Of a stretch of 64,000 bases of DNA, positions 10,510 through 21,049 are shown piece after piece. A program made the position numbers and the translations under genes. Positions within the stretch are counted from its first letter, which is position 1, and each line of letters starts with the position of its first letter. This stretch comes from Oscheius onirici. Its lineage: Eukaryota; Nematoda; Chromadorea; Rhabditida; Rhabditidae. Location: contig OW051468.1 in NCBI GenBank assembly GCA_932521025.1, forward strand, positions 744,064-808,063, given 5' to 3'. Below the pieces are notes generated by a model, which was not told the origin of the DNA, made no database searches, and was given only the letters and a program-made list of their open reading frames with translations.

Positions 10510-13500
10510 CTAAGCATTGGTGCGGAATGTTTCTAGGGCGGTTCCGCGATAGGAGAGCTTTCGCGAAATTTCATCGAAATCCAGGGGAGCTGACGCGTAG
10601 AGCTTTTGGTTCCATTTCGTCAAGCGCGGCAGGTTTTGGTTGATACTGCTGAAAAAAAGGTAGAGTTTTAGTATCTTTTTTTTAAATCTCACCAAAACAC
10701 AGTCCACAAGTTTTTTCCGCGCTTCGCCCACTCGTCTGCCTGATAAACTGGCTCAGGAAGAGACACAGAGTTCTGGCTGATCTAAAAGTTACTGTTTTTT
10801 TAACAATTTTTGGCATAATTCTTACCTGATGAAGGAACGAAAGACCGAGGAAGAATGACTGAAGTCGATCCTGAGTCTCGGTGTCAGAATACTTCAGCTC
10901 ATTGATTGGGACATAGTATGAGGGAAGCTTGCCGGTTCTTCCCTGAAATCACAGACTATTGAATGGAGACTGAGCGAGGGGGAGAGACCGTGACAGAGGG
11001 GCAAGATTGTTTACCCCCTCCCCCCTAAACTTTGTTTTTTTTTGGGGCGGTGGGGGGGAATTTAAGTTTTCCGGCTCTCGTTTGCATTTTCCTGATCAAG
11101 CCCTACAACTTTGCAGAACATTGCGAAGCGTGAAAATGTATCACTGTGAAAAAGTGATTCTAAGCCAAAACTTGTCGAACTGGATAAAAGTCATTTTTCA
11201 CAGTGATAACAGCATTTCCCCGTTTCGCAATGTTCTACAAAGTTGTAGAACATGGCCAGAGCTACAACTTTGGTCACTGGGACAAAACTGAAAAATGCAA
11301 ACGAGAGCCGGAAATATTAGGTCTCCACACCGACCGTCAAAAAAAACAATTTTATGGTGGGGGGGGGGGGGGGGGGTAACGGTATCGCCCTGTGACGAAC
11401 AGGGACACTGGAACACAGAGAAGCAGAGAGAGAGAATTTTACCTTCATAACGGTATGAGAAAGCATGTAGAAGTGAGTGATATCCTTGCGAACGAGCTCC
11501 TTGTCAACAACTGTACCGGGCAAGTGATTGACCGGCAGATCACGGTCATTTAGAACAGCAAAGCGATTGTTATGGCGCTTAGTAACGATCGCCAGAACGT
11601 ATCTAGGGATCCAGTTCTTGACCTTGTTTTTGTTCTTGTAGACCTCGATTCCCTCCTTGATCGCCTCAAATTCTTCATCAACAACCTAGAAAGATGAAAT
11701 TATGATTTTTTCATATATCGTACTCACCATCTTGAACTGTCCATCACTGACCCCGTCCCGGAGAATAAAAATGTTCTCAGGAAGCTGCTTTCTGTTCTTG
11801 AAGAAGAGGTTCAACATCCATTGCATTCTGTCCGTCAGAATAGACGAGGTGACTTGTTCCTTTCTCGGCTCTTGGTAGACAAAGTCTCCAATAAAGTTTT
11901 CCGGGTGCTCGGAGCCATTGAAGGCCATCTAAATATTGTACCTTGCGAGGCAGTAACTAATATTTCGCCCACTAAAGTGTTTTTCTATTTTTCATAACTT
12001 TTTCAATATTCATATTATGCAGGGGTTATTCTTAGCCCAGTAGAATGCTACAGTTAAAAAAAAACAAAAAGATTTTTGGTATTAGTTCGGCAGGCGCCCC
12101 CCTTCGTTTGAAAATTTGCGCGGGAACCTCGGAATGAACCAATTTCGCATTTTTCTTAATTTTTTTATCAACTTTTATGCCTTCTAACTTTTCAGCGGAT
12201 TCGAACCCTGGTCGTTCCAGCGTGAATTTTCCAAACCCACTGCGCCATCCGGACATTTTCAGTTTGGGGATGATGCCAAAGTCAAAAATCGTTTTTCAAA
12301 AAAGCAAACTGTTCATCTTTCCGAGAAAAAATAATTGTAGTTGACAACTTTTTTGTTGAGTGAAACTCTGAGGAGTTATGGACAAATCTGTATTTTTCTC
12401 GAAACTTCCTATAAAAATCACTCGATTAGGATGAATCTTGAAAAAGTTATGAGCAAAAGGAAAACACATAGTTGACGACCTAATAGAGCAAAATTTCGGC
12501 GCCATTTCGGCACGGCTCAGTATCCGTGGGCCCGGCTACAAATCTCAAGATCAGAGGATCGAATCCATTACATCTAAACCTTTTTTTTAACCCCAAACTC
12601 ACTCCGATGATGCTGGGCAGAGTCGGAGGCTTCCTGTTGCTCAGAACCTCTCCAGAACTTCCAGTTGGATGGCTGACATCATAACTGATGACTAGACTCT
12701 TTCCATTACTGATCCAAGAGTCGTTTCTGAACATATTCTCTGCCTCGATAAAAAGAATAAAACATACGAGAACTTGTCAGGAAGGACCCTGTAGTTCAGT
12801 CCTCCCATCTTCTCATTAATCTTGCTGAGGATATTCAGAGTAGTGTCGGGCTTTGAGGGGACAGTCTGGGCAACTTCCATGGTGATGTGCTGAGTGACAG
12901 TTTCGTACTTTCTCTCGAAGAACTTCAGAATATCTGGAATCGACAAGATTGGAGGATACTGTAACTGGCTTGAACGGAGAGATAGAGAAAAGGAGCAACC
13001 AGGTATGGCTAACCTGGCCCTAATCAGGCCGTGCCAACTTTGCGGCGGGCTAAAAAACTTCATTTCCCATTTTTTTCTGATTTTTCTTGTTTAAAAATAC
13101 TTTGTAGGGTAAAATATAATTATTACATCAAAAATTACAAGAAAACAGAAAACTGACAGCGAAAATGGAAGAATCTTTGGATTTTCCAAGAATTTCGTTG
13201 AAAATTTTCGATTTCTTCTCATTTCGTCGACAGTTTTTTGTTTTCTTGTAATTTGTTTGTTGTAATAATTAGATCTTACCCTACAAAGTATTTTTAAACA
13301 AGAAAACTCAGAAATAAATGTGAAATGAATTTTTTTAGCCCGTCGCCAAGTTGACACGGGCTAGGTTTGCCATGCCTGAAGCAGCTGAGAAACAAACTCA
13401 CTGTGAGACTCCTTGTTGAAAATGGTGTCCACATACATCAGCAGAACAAGAGGACCCAGTTCCCGCTTTCTCTTTCCTTCTTTGACTTTATCAAAGACAT

Positions 13501-16500
13501 TGACCAGCTTGTCATAGGTCGATCTCTGATCAGTGGAGAGCAGGTGCCAGTTGGCATTGATCCCTTGCTGTTTGGCCAAAAAGGAAAGCTTCTCTTTCAT
13601 TTGTCTGAAAAGGCTTCCGTTTTTTTTATCTTTGTCCCTTCTCACTTGACACTCTCAACGTCCCTTTGACTCCTGGCATCGTAGGCAACAACAACGTCGT
13701 CAAGCCTTGCAGCCGCGACAACTCTCAGATTCCTATTCATCTTCCAGCTGGCCTAAACATGGAAAGTATTTGACTAAAAAATGGGGGTAAATTACATTGA
13801 GACCGTTGGCATTTTGATCGTTTCGGTAGAGTACTCCCGGAAGATTTCTTCGAATAGCTTCTGCTGACAGCGGAGTCTCGGAAAGCGTTACTCCAAAAGC
13901 TCCGAGAATTCGAGCGTGAGCTCCTCCATAAATTCCCTTGAGCATGGAACTGATCGAGGCGAATCTCTTCTCAATGTGCATAGGCATCGGCTGAATTTAA
14001 CAGTTACTCTGTCTCTCCTTGTCAGTCACACTGCCCCTCTGTCTCTCGGAATACCCTAAAACTATATTAGAAGCCCCCCCCCCCCCCTCCTTACGTAAGA
14101 AATACGCAATTACGTACCGTAAAAGCTCTAATAGAAGCACTGTACGCGCAATTACGTACGCATTTTTTTCGGTTTGATAAAATTTTTTCCCAACTTTCCG
14201 ACTATTTTTCCCATACAGGTAGACATCTCAGCTACCAAGGAAAAATAAAATATAAATTGAAAAATTATGTCTTCACCCCGAAAAAAATGCGTACGTAATT
14301 GCGTACAGGGGTGCGTGCTTCTATTAGAAGAAATACGGTATTCACATTTTTCAGGGTCAAGACGACACTTTTCAGTTTTTTGATGTTCTGCAATGTTGTA
14401 GAGGACGTCAAGAGCTACAACTTTGGAAAACATCAAAAAGTCAGAAAATGCCGTCTTGACCCTAAAAAAAATAGGAGTACGTAATTGCGTAAACGTGAAT
14501 ACGCAATTGCGTATCGTACGTAAAGGGGAGGGCTTCTATTAGAGGTTTTAGAGTATCTGTCCCTCTGTCCCTTACCTTCTGATCACTCTGCTTGACACTC
14601 GGAACACTCTGATTTGGAGCAATTTGAAGGAGATCGATAGGGAAATGGAATTTGATCTCTTTCATTTTATCAGGCCTGTTTGGGATCCTCTTCTTCATTA
14701 CCACAGCTGGCCAATGTGGAAGAACATTCTCGTACTTGGCAATGACTGAAATTCGTTCTCCACTGAAATTGGAAAAAGAAATTTTCAAGAAGAGTCGGCT
14801 ACCTTTCGACACAATCGATCATGGCATCCTTCAGAGGAAAGGTGCTGATTCCGTCTGCGATGAAGTTGTATTTGGCTGTTCCGTACGAGATGGTGACTCT
14901 CAGTCCTGAAAGAAAATTTCAAATGAAAATATAATTTTTCCGGCTCTCGTTTGCATTTTCCAGCTTTATTCCAGTGAGCAAAGTTGTAGTCCTGATCAAG
15001 CTCTACAACTTTGCAGAACATTGCGAAGCTTGAAAATGCTTTTATCACTATAAAAAATGGACTTTTGGCTTGGTTGACAAGTTTTGGCTTGAATCATTTT
15101 TTCATAATGATAACAGCATTTCCGAGCTTCACAATGTTCTGCAAAGTTGTAGAGCTTGATCAGGACTACAACTTTGCTTACTGGCTCAAAAATCCAAGTT
15201 TGGGGGGGGGGGGGGTAAAGAAACCTGCCCTTTTTTTCACTCTGTCCCTTACCAGAAACATAATCATTGACTTTATTCCAGTCGTCGCTCTGGAAGTCGA
15301 ACGAACAGTGGTCATCTTCCGGCCTCCATTGCATCAATTCCCTCACAGTCTGGATCAGAGGCTGTGCTTTGAAGAAGAGCCCAGCTTTAGACTCAACAGT
15401 CATGACCGCCATTGGTTGTCCTTCAGCACTTTCCAGAACTCGTACTCCTTTGACGAGACCAAGACGTTCTTCCTGTCCTCTGCCTCTATTGGTTCCAGGC
15501 GTGGTCTTTGGAAAGAGTCTGTCTCCGATGACAGTAAACTGGCTGCTTGTGATGGCTGGAGAGGTGGTGAGAAGCTCCAGACATTGGAGAGGAGTTCGGT
15601 CAAGATTAGACAGATCCCCAGTTTGTCTGGCTTCATGGAACTGGGCCAGATCGAAGGAGGAAGGACCTTTAGTCGGAATGAAGATCTCAATAGAGACATT
15701 TTGTAGGTTGACGATGTCGACAAATTTTATGACATCGGGAGAAAGTTGGCTATCCTTCAAATGGATATTGTTAGAGAAGGCAGTGATCCGGTCGTAGAGA
15801 TCTCCTGTTGTGAAGAGATTCCTCGAACCGTCGAAGACGTAAGCCTCAGATTTGTGGAGAATCGTGTCGAGACCAGCTTTCAGGATTGCTTGACAGACTT
15901 CTTTACGGTGGATCCGACTGGCACTGAAAGTTGGACTGGTCAGAGTGAGAGACAAAGGGACAAAGGATGAGAGAGACAGAGAGTCAGAAAAAACGGAGAC
16001 AGAGGGACATAGACAGAGATTGCCATTTGTACATTCGCGGCTACAAGCCGGCTAGGCCTGATGCCTGTAACAATACAAAATAGCAATAAACATAAAAAGC
16101 AAAAACTTTTAGTACAAGGTTAATTGAACTGGACCGATATTTGGATTTGTAATCTGACCTCTTAGCCACTACACCACGGTGCAACGCCGGCCCCCACGTA
16201 GCAGCGCAGCTCACAACCGCCACCTCGTCTCTGCAGCGCACCCAGAATCAAAAAGTCTGGTCTGAGAACAGAGAGACAGAGTGTGAGACTCTAAGAGACA
16301 GGGATACAGAGAGTCAGAGACAAAGAGACAGTAACTCACTCGTCTCTTGGTCCAGCAGACAACTTGATGATATGTCCAGTATTCGTTTGGGCGTTTATCA
16401 TCACATCATATCTCCACACTGTAGTTTTTGGCTTGACAAACAGTTTGTAGATGTTTGAAAACGTAGTAACCTAAAAATTTCGAAATAATTAGCCATGATC

Positions 16501-16697
16501 AGACTCTCACCGTCTGCTTTCCCTCCCGAATTGCCGGAGGCTGACAGGGAGCAACCGTCACCAAGTTTTCGTCTTTCTAAAGCCACTTTATAAAAAGAAT
16601 GAAATGAAGAACATACCTTTTCCGAAAGTTTCATCTTTCCCATCGAGTTGTCGATATCACGATCAGCTTTGCTTGAAGCAGTACGGCTTTGGGACAT
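10510..16697 (-). CDS. Argonaute, worm-type (WAGO-like), complete (Ago1)
   Basis: Small-RNA-guided silencing protein of 940 aa. Sixteen exons: 16617-16697, 16511-16576, 16340-16470, 15253-15923, 14803-14905, 14576-14762, 13796-13990, 13646-13752, 13402-13604, 12768-12933, 12603-12726, 11728-11928, 11443-11685, 10826-10942, 10693-10781, 10510-10648; phases close exactly. An N domain (VWRYDVMI near residue 80) is followed by PAZ (about 300-415), MID (AFGVTLSETPL) and PIWI. PIWI residues are D653 in ISYDVSHP, E702 in PRKEQV, D736 in LRDGVSDGQF, and D881 (PVYQADEWAKRG) where slicer Argonautes have His. The C-terminus DFDEISRKLSYRGTALETF is typical of worm WAGOs. A TATA-like GGTATAAAAAGGG lies about 730 bp upstream. 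Introns carry MITEs, tRNA-like modules and a TENT5 fragment. It is paralogous to Ago2 and to the fusion gene at 27.2 kb. Confidence 0.93.
11090..11335. repeat. fold-back repeat in Ago1 intron 13
   Basis: CTACAACTTTGCAGAACATT and AATGTTCTACAAAGTTGTAG face each other within a longer palindrome that begins and ends with CCGGCTCTCGTTTGCATTTT and its complement. It is flanked by runs of C, T and G (G run near 11358). Same family as at 14930-15215. Confidence 0.7.
12194..12254 (-). repeat. tRNA-like SINE head
   Basis: The minus strand reads GTCCGGATGGCGCAGTGGGT ... AGGGTTCGAATCCGCT, a good A box and B box spaced as in a tRNA. There is no pairing acceptor 3' half and unrelated sequence follows, so it looks like the pol III promoter end of a SINE in Ago1 intron 11, not a working tRNA. 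Confidence 0.6.
12511..12568 (+). repeat. weak tRNA-like module
   Basis: GGCTCAGTATCCGTGGGC followed by AGAGGATCGAATCC resembles an A box and B box in the same Ago1 intron 11, on the opposite strand to the module at 12194-12254. The A box is poor. Confidence 0.35.
13001..13378. mobile_element. fold-back MITE, GGCATG(G/T)CAAACCTG family
   Basis: Left end AGGTATGGCTAACCTGGCCC, right end GGGCTAGGTTTGCCATGCCT, internal halves mutually inverted. Full-length sister of the copy at 4439-4827. It sits in Ago1 intron 9. Confidence 0.85.
14051..14555. mobile_element. compound nested fold-back MITE
   Basis: Outer ends ACCCTAAAACTATATTAGAA and TTCTATTAGAGGTTTTAGAG enclose an inner TACCGTAAAAG...ATACGGTA element (14117-14340). 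That is followed by a separate hairpin (14345-14465: GGGTCAAGACGACA facing TGCCGTCTTGACCC). At least three fold-back units are stacked in Ago1 intron 6. Confidence 0.75.
14930..15215. repeat. fold-back repeat in Ago1 intron 4
   Basis: CTACAACTTTGCAGAACATT (15002-) faces AATGTTCTGCAAAGTTGTAG (15132-) inside a longer palindrome bounded by AGCAAAGTTGTAGTCCTGAT and its complement, ending at a G run near 15200. Confidence 0.7.
16021..16071 (+). pseudogene. 51-bp captured fragment of TENT5 exon 4
   Basis: Matches 1638-1688 at 50 of 51 positions by eye (one C for T). It keeps the TENT5 sense on the plus strand and lies in intron 3 of the minus-strand Ago1, so the Ago1 pre-mRNA carries it antisense. 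A tRNA-like SINE module lies 47 bp away. Confidence 0.88.
16118..16183 (-). repeat. tRNA-like SINE module
   Basis: The minus strand reads GCACCGTGGTGTAGTGGCTA, then GGTCAGATTACAAATCC, then CGGTCCAGTTCAATT, giving a good A box and a degenerate B box. Located in Ago1 intron 3 beside the captured TENT5 fragment. Confidence 0.45.
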
Positions 16698-18832
16698 TTC
16701 TGAAAAAGATCAGGAGGTTCTGGAAAAGGGGAGAAAGAGCTGCGGAAAAATCGAATCCGATATACCAGCCAGTTAGAAATTGGGACAGCTATCGAAGCAG
16801 ATTTCGCAAGACTTGATTGCGAAACATGTCTGGTCCAGTGATAACTTAGACCAAAACTGTCTGGCTTTTTGGTCTGCTATGCTAGAATTTTGAGCTTCGA
16901 ATAAATCAATCTGGTTCATTTTTTATGCTGACAATCAAACATATCCACTAACACTCAAAATCTGCGAAAAAAACACATAAAGGAAAAAATAGGAAAGTTC
17001 GTGGCAAGACCCAGGCATCAAAAATGCAGGACCCTCAAACTTAAGAGTTTGAAAAAGAGACTAGTCGTGTGATAAAATTAAAAAATTACAGTAATTTGAG
17101 GAAGAAATTAACCGGGAAGATAAAAACTGAGTGAGATATAGATCCAGTAGCTGTGAATTAGAAATCCAGTTATGAGTTGTAGTCCGTCCAAATTCTACTG
17201 AGAATAATTAGACCTTTAAAAAATTCGCTGCGAGACCCCTATAACATGCAAACGTTTGATACTCAGCCAACCAAATTCAAATTTTTAGAGCAAATTCAAG
17301 TTTTGCCTGCTTAATGGACAGGAGAATATTGTTAAGTCAGGAGAAAGAACTGAACCAAGTCAAGGAAAAAAGGAAGGAGGGGGAAGAAGACACAAGCCAA
17401 AAAATAAATTCGGAGTGCTTATCAGCCCTTTTTATACCCGCGCCCTTTCCTAGAGAGAAATTGAGAGATGTTTTTTGCCGGTTTCGCAAAGTGTGGGGAA
17501 ATAAGAGGGAGAAATAGACTATGCTGAAGCCCTCCCCCATTTCTCTGCTCATGCAGGCTGCAAAGCCAAAAGGGCCACCGGAGAAATGGCCGCCAAAGTG
17601 GCCAAAGATCACCTTTTTCAGTTTTTTGGTCTTCTACAAAGTTGTAGTCCTTGATTTATTCTGCAACTTTGCAGAACATAATTAATCTCTAAAAGATGAC
17701 CTTAGTTCCGAAAAATGCAATGGAACGCGGTTGAGAGGTGAGTGAAGCGTGCAAATAATAACATTAGCTGATCGAATGACGTCTGGTCGCTGCCCTGTTT
17801 TTTCGCCGCCCAGTGAGAAATTGAGAATGTTTATAATTGCAAAGAACGGAATTTTGTGGGGAAAACAATTTCGCGGGAAGAACAGAGTGGGAGAGTGGAT
17901 CAACTTCAACCGACCGGCATGTTACGAGTTAGATACGCGGCGCGGTACATGACGGTCACGAGTACCAAAAAAAACGAAATTTTTTGCAAAATAATCGAAA
18001 AAGATGGGGATAATCCCTACAGTTTTAGCAAAAACATGTGGAACAGTTGTGGGGAGCGGTGACAATTGGACTAACAAGTTTTCTACAAACTACCCTACGT
18101 ATTCACGTTTTTTGAAGTCAAGGCGGCATTTTTAAGCTTTTTGATGTTCTGAAAGGTGGTAGCCCCTGAAGTCCTCTACAACTTTGCAGAACACCAAAAA
18201 GCTAAAAAATGTCGTCTTCATCTTGAAAAATTTGAATACGTGTCTTAGTAGGGGGGGGGGGGGGCTTCTCATAGAGATTTTAGGGTATCCATTTTTAGGG
18301 ATCAGGAACTCATTTTTAGGCTTTACCATGTTCTGAAAAGTTGTAGAGGAGATCAAAATCTTTAACTTAGTAAAACATGACTAAGCTGGAAAATGAGTTT
18401 TTGATACTGAAAAGATGGCTTAAAGTGAGGTAATGACCGCGTCACTGTCCAAAAAACTACAGTATCCGGGACAAGAGTCACGGTGAATGAAGAAAACCAG
18501 AAAAGATCCGGTCTTTAAAGAAAAAAGGAGCAAAAAAACAGGACAAAAAGCATGGAATAAGCCGGAGAATTTCGAATCTCCCCCAGGCTAAAGCAACGTG
18601 TCTTTATTGCACGCTGCGAACGGCAGACGGCCAGTTTGTTTTGGCGTCTCGCAAAACGGGAGCGGCGGAGAAAAAAAACAAAAGACTGTATTGAGAGCCA
18701 ACAACATAACAAAATAAAGATCAACGATTCAGGCATTTACACGCAGAAGTTCCAAAGCAGTTCCGCGACAACAGAACTTGTTTTGTCATTTTCTCGTAGT
18801 CAGTGGACTTTTTCCCGTCCAAGCTTGTACAT
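16698..18832. other. Ago1-Ago2 intergenic region with TATA element and fold-backs
   Basis: On the minus strand, GGTATAAAAAGGG at about 17428-17441 is a credible Ago1 core promoter. The sequence at 17180-17220 (TAGTCCGTCCAAATTCTACT onward) is repeated at 26229-26270, just right of the satellite array. ACAAAGTTGTAG-type fold-backs lie at 17610-17705, 18100-18240 and 18290-18410, with a G run near 18250. No coding exon is supported. Confidence 0.6.
17427..17442 (-). promoter_or_regulatory. TATA-type core promoter, probably for Ago1
   Basis: The minus strand reads GCGGGTATAAAAAGGGC. The same GGGTATAAAA core precedes the fusion gene (26787 and 26917) and the zinc-finger gene (33991). Confidence 0.45.
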
Positions 18833-21031
18833 TTAGGGAACTTGTCGTTTTGGGCACTGAATCACAATTTTAATTAGAAAAAAATTAAGAAAACATACTC
18901 CCAGGTTCTCCAAAGAGTCAGTCCACGGGCTGCCCAGGCATCTTCTTGGAAAATGGGCTCGGGAAGACTGGTCGAACTGGTGGAGATCTGGAAAACAGAC
19001 AGATACCGTAAATATTTGAATATAACCACTATTTGAATACAAAAAATACGCAACTACGTATGCATTTTTTCGGATCTAGTCATTTCCTACCAACTCATTC
19101 TGGTAGAATTCGACGTGACCACCAAAATGAGACCAAGAACAGAAAAATTTAAAGTGGCCGACCGAAAAAAAAACGATTCACTGAAATTTTCAAGACAAAA
19201 ATCAAAATTTGAATTCCCGCTCTTGAAATTTCGTTTCGATTTTAATATCGCGGCGGGATCCGCAAGGAGAACACAGTCCTTTAAAGTGTCGGCTTTGGCG
19301 AACTGTGTGTCCCTCTGACCCTCTGTCCCTCAGACTCTCTCTCCCTGTGTCTCTTACCAGCCTCCATCAGGCCGAACGAGGTAATTCAAGCCACCCATCT
19401 TGATGTTAATCTTGCTCAAGACATTCATCCTCGTGTCTGTCTTATTCGGAATGTCACGAGCGACCCTCGTGGTGATATGTTATGTGACGACCAGGTAGCG
19501 GCTCTCAAACAATTTGAGCAATCCTGCAATTTTTTTTCTAAAAGTAGTCTAAACAAACCGTGGCTCTGGCTCTGGAAGTCGTCAACGTACAGAACGAGAA
19601 CGTCCCGGCCGTAGTTTCCATCCGCCTGTTCTTTTCGTACTTTCTCGAAAAGTGTCTTGAGGCTTTCTTCAGTGGAGCTGCCTTTATTATTGAGAGTGAT
19701 CCAATTGATGTAGATGCTGTGTTCTTCAGCAGCCGTCCTGAGGGAGCTGATCATTGGCCTGAAGAGGTCCTGTCAGAGAAACTGAGAAAATTACTGGACA
19801 ATGTAGTCCGGACAGTCGTAGCGCACAACAATCTTTGAGATTTTGGCCGGCTGAATGAATCTCTCCGTCTTCCAGCTTCCCTAGAACAGGTCTCTTCATT
19901 TCAATCTCAACTTACAGTATCTGAACGGTCTGACACCGTCAGCATAAATGACTGAAGGAAGCTGTCGTCGTACAGCCTGTGGATGAACAGGTTCAGGAGC
20001 TAGATGAACTCCGAAAGCTTCGAGAACACGGCCATGTTGGCTGCTCCTCATTGTCTGCCTGGTTTTGGCAATTTCCTCGAATCTCTCCTGGACGTCGATA
20101 GGACGAGGCTGGAAATTTTCGGGTAACTAATGGAATTTTGTCTCTGTCTCTCTGGGTACTCTGTCTCTGTCTAGTCTGGAAACTACTGTGATTCTTCCTG
20201 TAGACATCTAGATCAGTCTCTCTGACTCTCTGTTCTCTGTCTCTCTCTGACTCCCTGATTCTCTGTCCCACTGACTCTCTGTGTTTCTCTCTCTCTCTGT
20301 CTCTCTGACTCTTTGACTCTCTGTTCTCTGTTTCTCTATCTGTTCTCTTATTCTCTATTTCTCCGACTCTCTATCTCTCTGTCCTTCTGTCTCAGAAAAG
20401 CTCTGAATACTCACAACTTCCGTCTGCTTGTGAACAGGAACTCTCTGACTCGGCTTCATCAACAATTCTTCGATTCCAAAGTACTCATCAACAAAACTGA
20501 ATCCAGGTTAACAATCCTACTGATTCATACCTGTCCTCCACAAATCGTCTGTTGATGACGGCCGGCCAGGAAGCAAATCTTGACGAGGAGGCTTCAACCA
20601 GCTTCTTCAAAGGAACATCTGAGACGCCGGCGGCGATGAACGAAAAGTTTGAGGATGTGGAGAGTCCCAGGCCTGAAAACCATCGGGACTGTCAGGACTT
20701 GAATTTACCTTTAACGAATCCATTCAACAATTCCGACGTCGAGCATTGAAAATGCCTACGGGAATCATAGGTCCAGTTCATTGCTTCGAGAACCGTATCG
20801 ATCAGAAGCTGTTCCTTGAAGAATTGACCGTTCTTGGCTAGAAATTTGGATAGACCAAAAGGAAAAAAAGGCCTACCGTCAATGGCCAGAGCATGGACGC
20901 TTTTTCCTTCGGGCTGGATCACATTGACAGACTTGTTGATTCCTCTGATAATTTCAACTCCGTGGCCGAAATCGACTCTCTGCTGGTTCTTCGGGAAAAG
21001 AAGGGATTTGCCGAAGGCCGTGTAGTTGCCG
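18833..21031 (-). pseudogene. Argonaute Ago2, middle and 3' exons (PAZ-MID, PIWI core lost)
   Basis: Continuation of the gene whose 5' exons are at 32822-33350. Exons: 20877-21031, 20709-20837, 20531-20672, 20415-20496, 19916-20108, 19795-19880, 19559-19758, 19523 to about 19360, 18899-18987, and a 7-codon end 18833-18857. It matches Ago1 block by block (GNYTAFGKSLLFPK; VLEAFGVHLAPEPVHPQAV; DVLVLYVDD; NILSKIN-like NVLSKINIKMGGLNY). Defects: an in-frame TAA where Ago1 has Gln in the VTQHIT segment; the phase between 19916-20108 and 19795-19880 does not close; and the exons carrying YDVSHP and RDGVSDGQF are absent, so LPEPIFQEDAW follows almost directly. It is probably a pseudogene that can still be spliced. 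Confidence 0.8.
20115..20414. repeat. intronic CT-rich microsatellite
   Basis: CTCTGACTCTCTGT-type degenerate repeat in an Ago2 intron. Its right part (from 20340) is included in the segment copied to 32041. Confidence 0.7.
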
Positions 21032-21049
21032 CTGAAAATAAAAAGCTCA

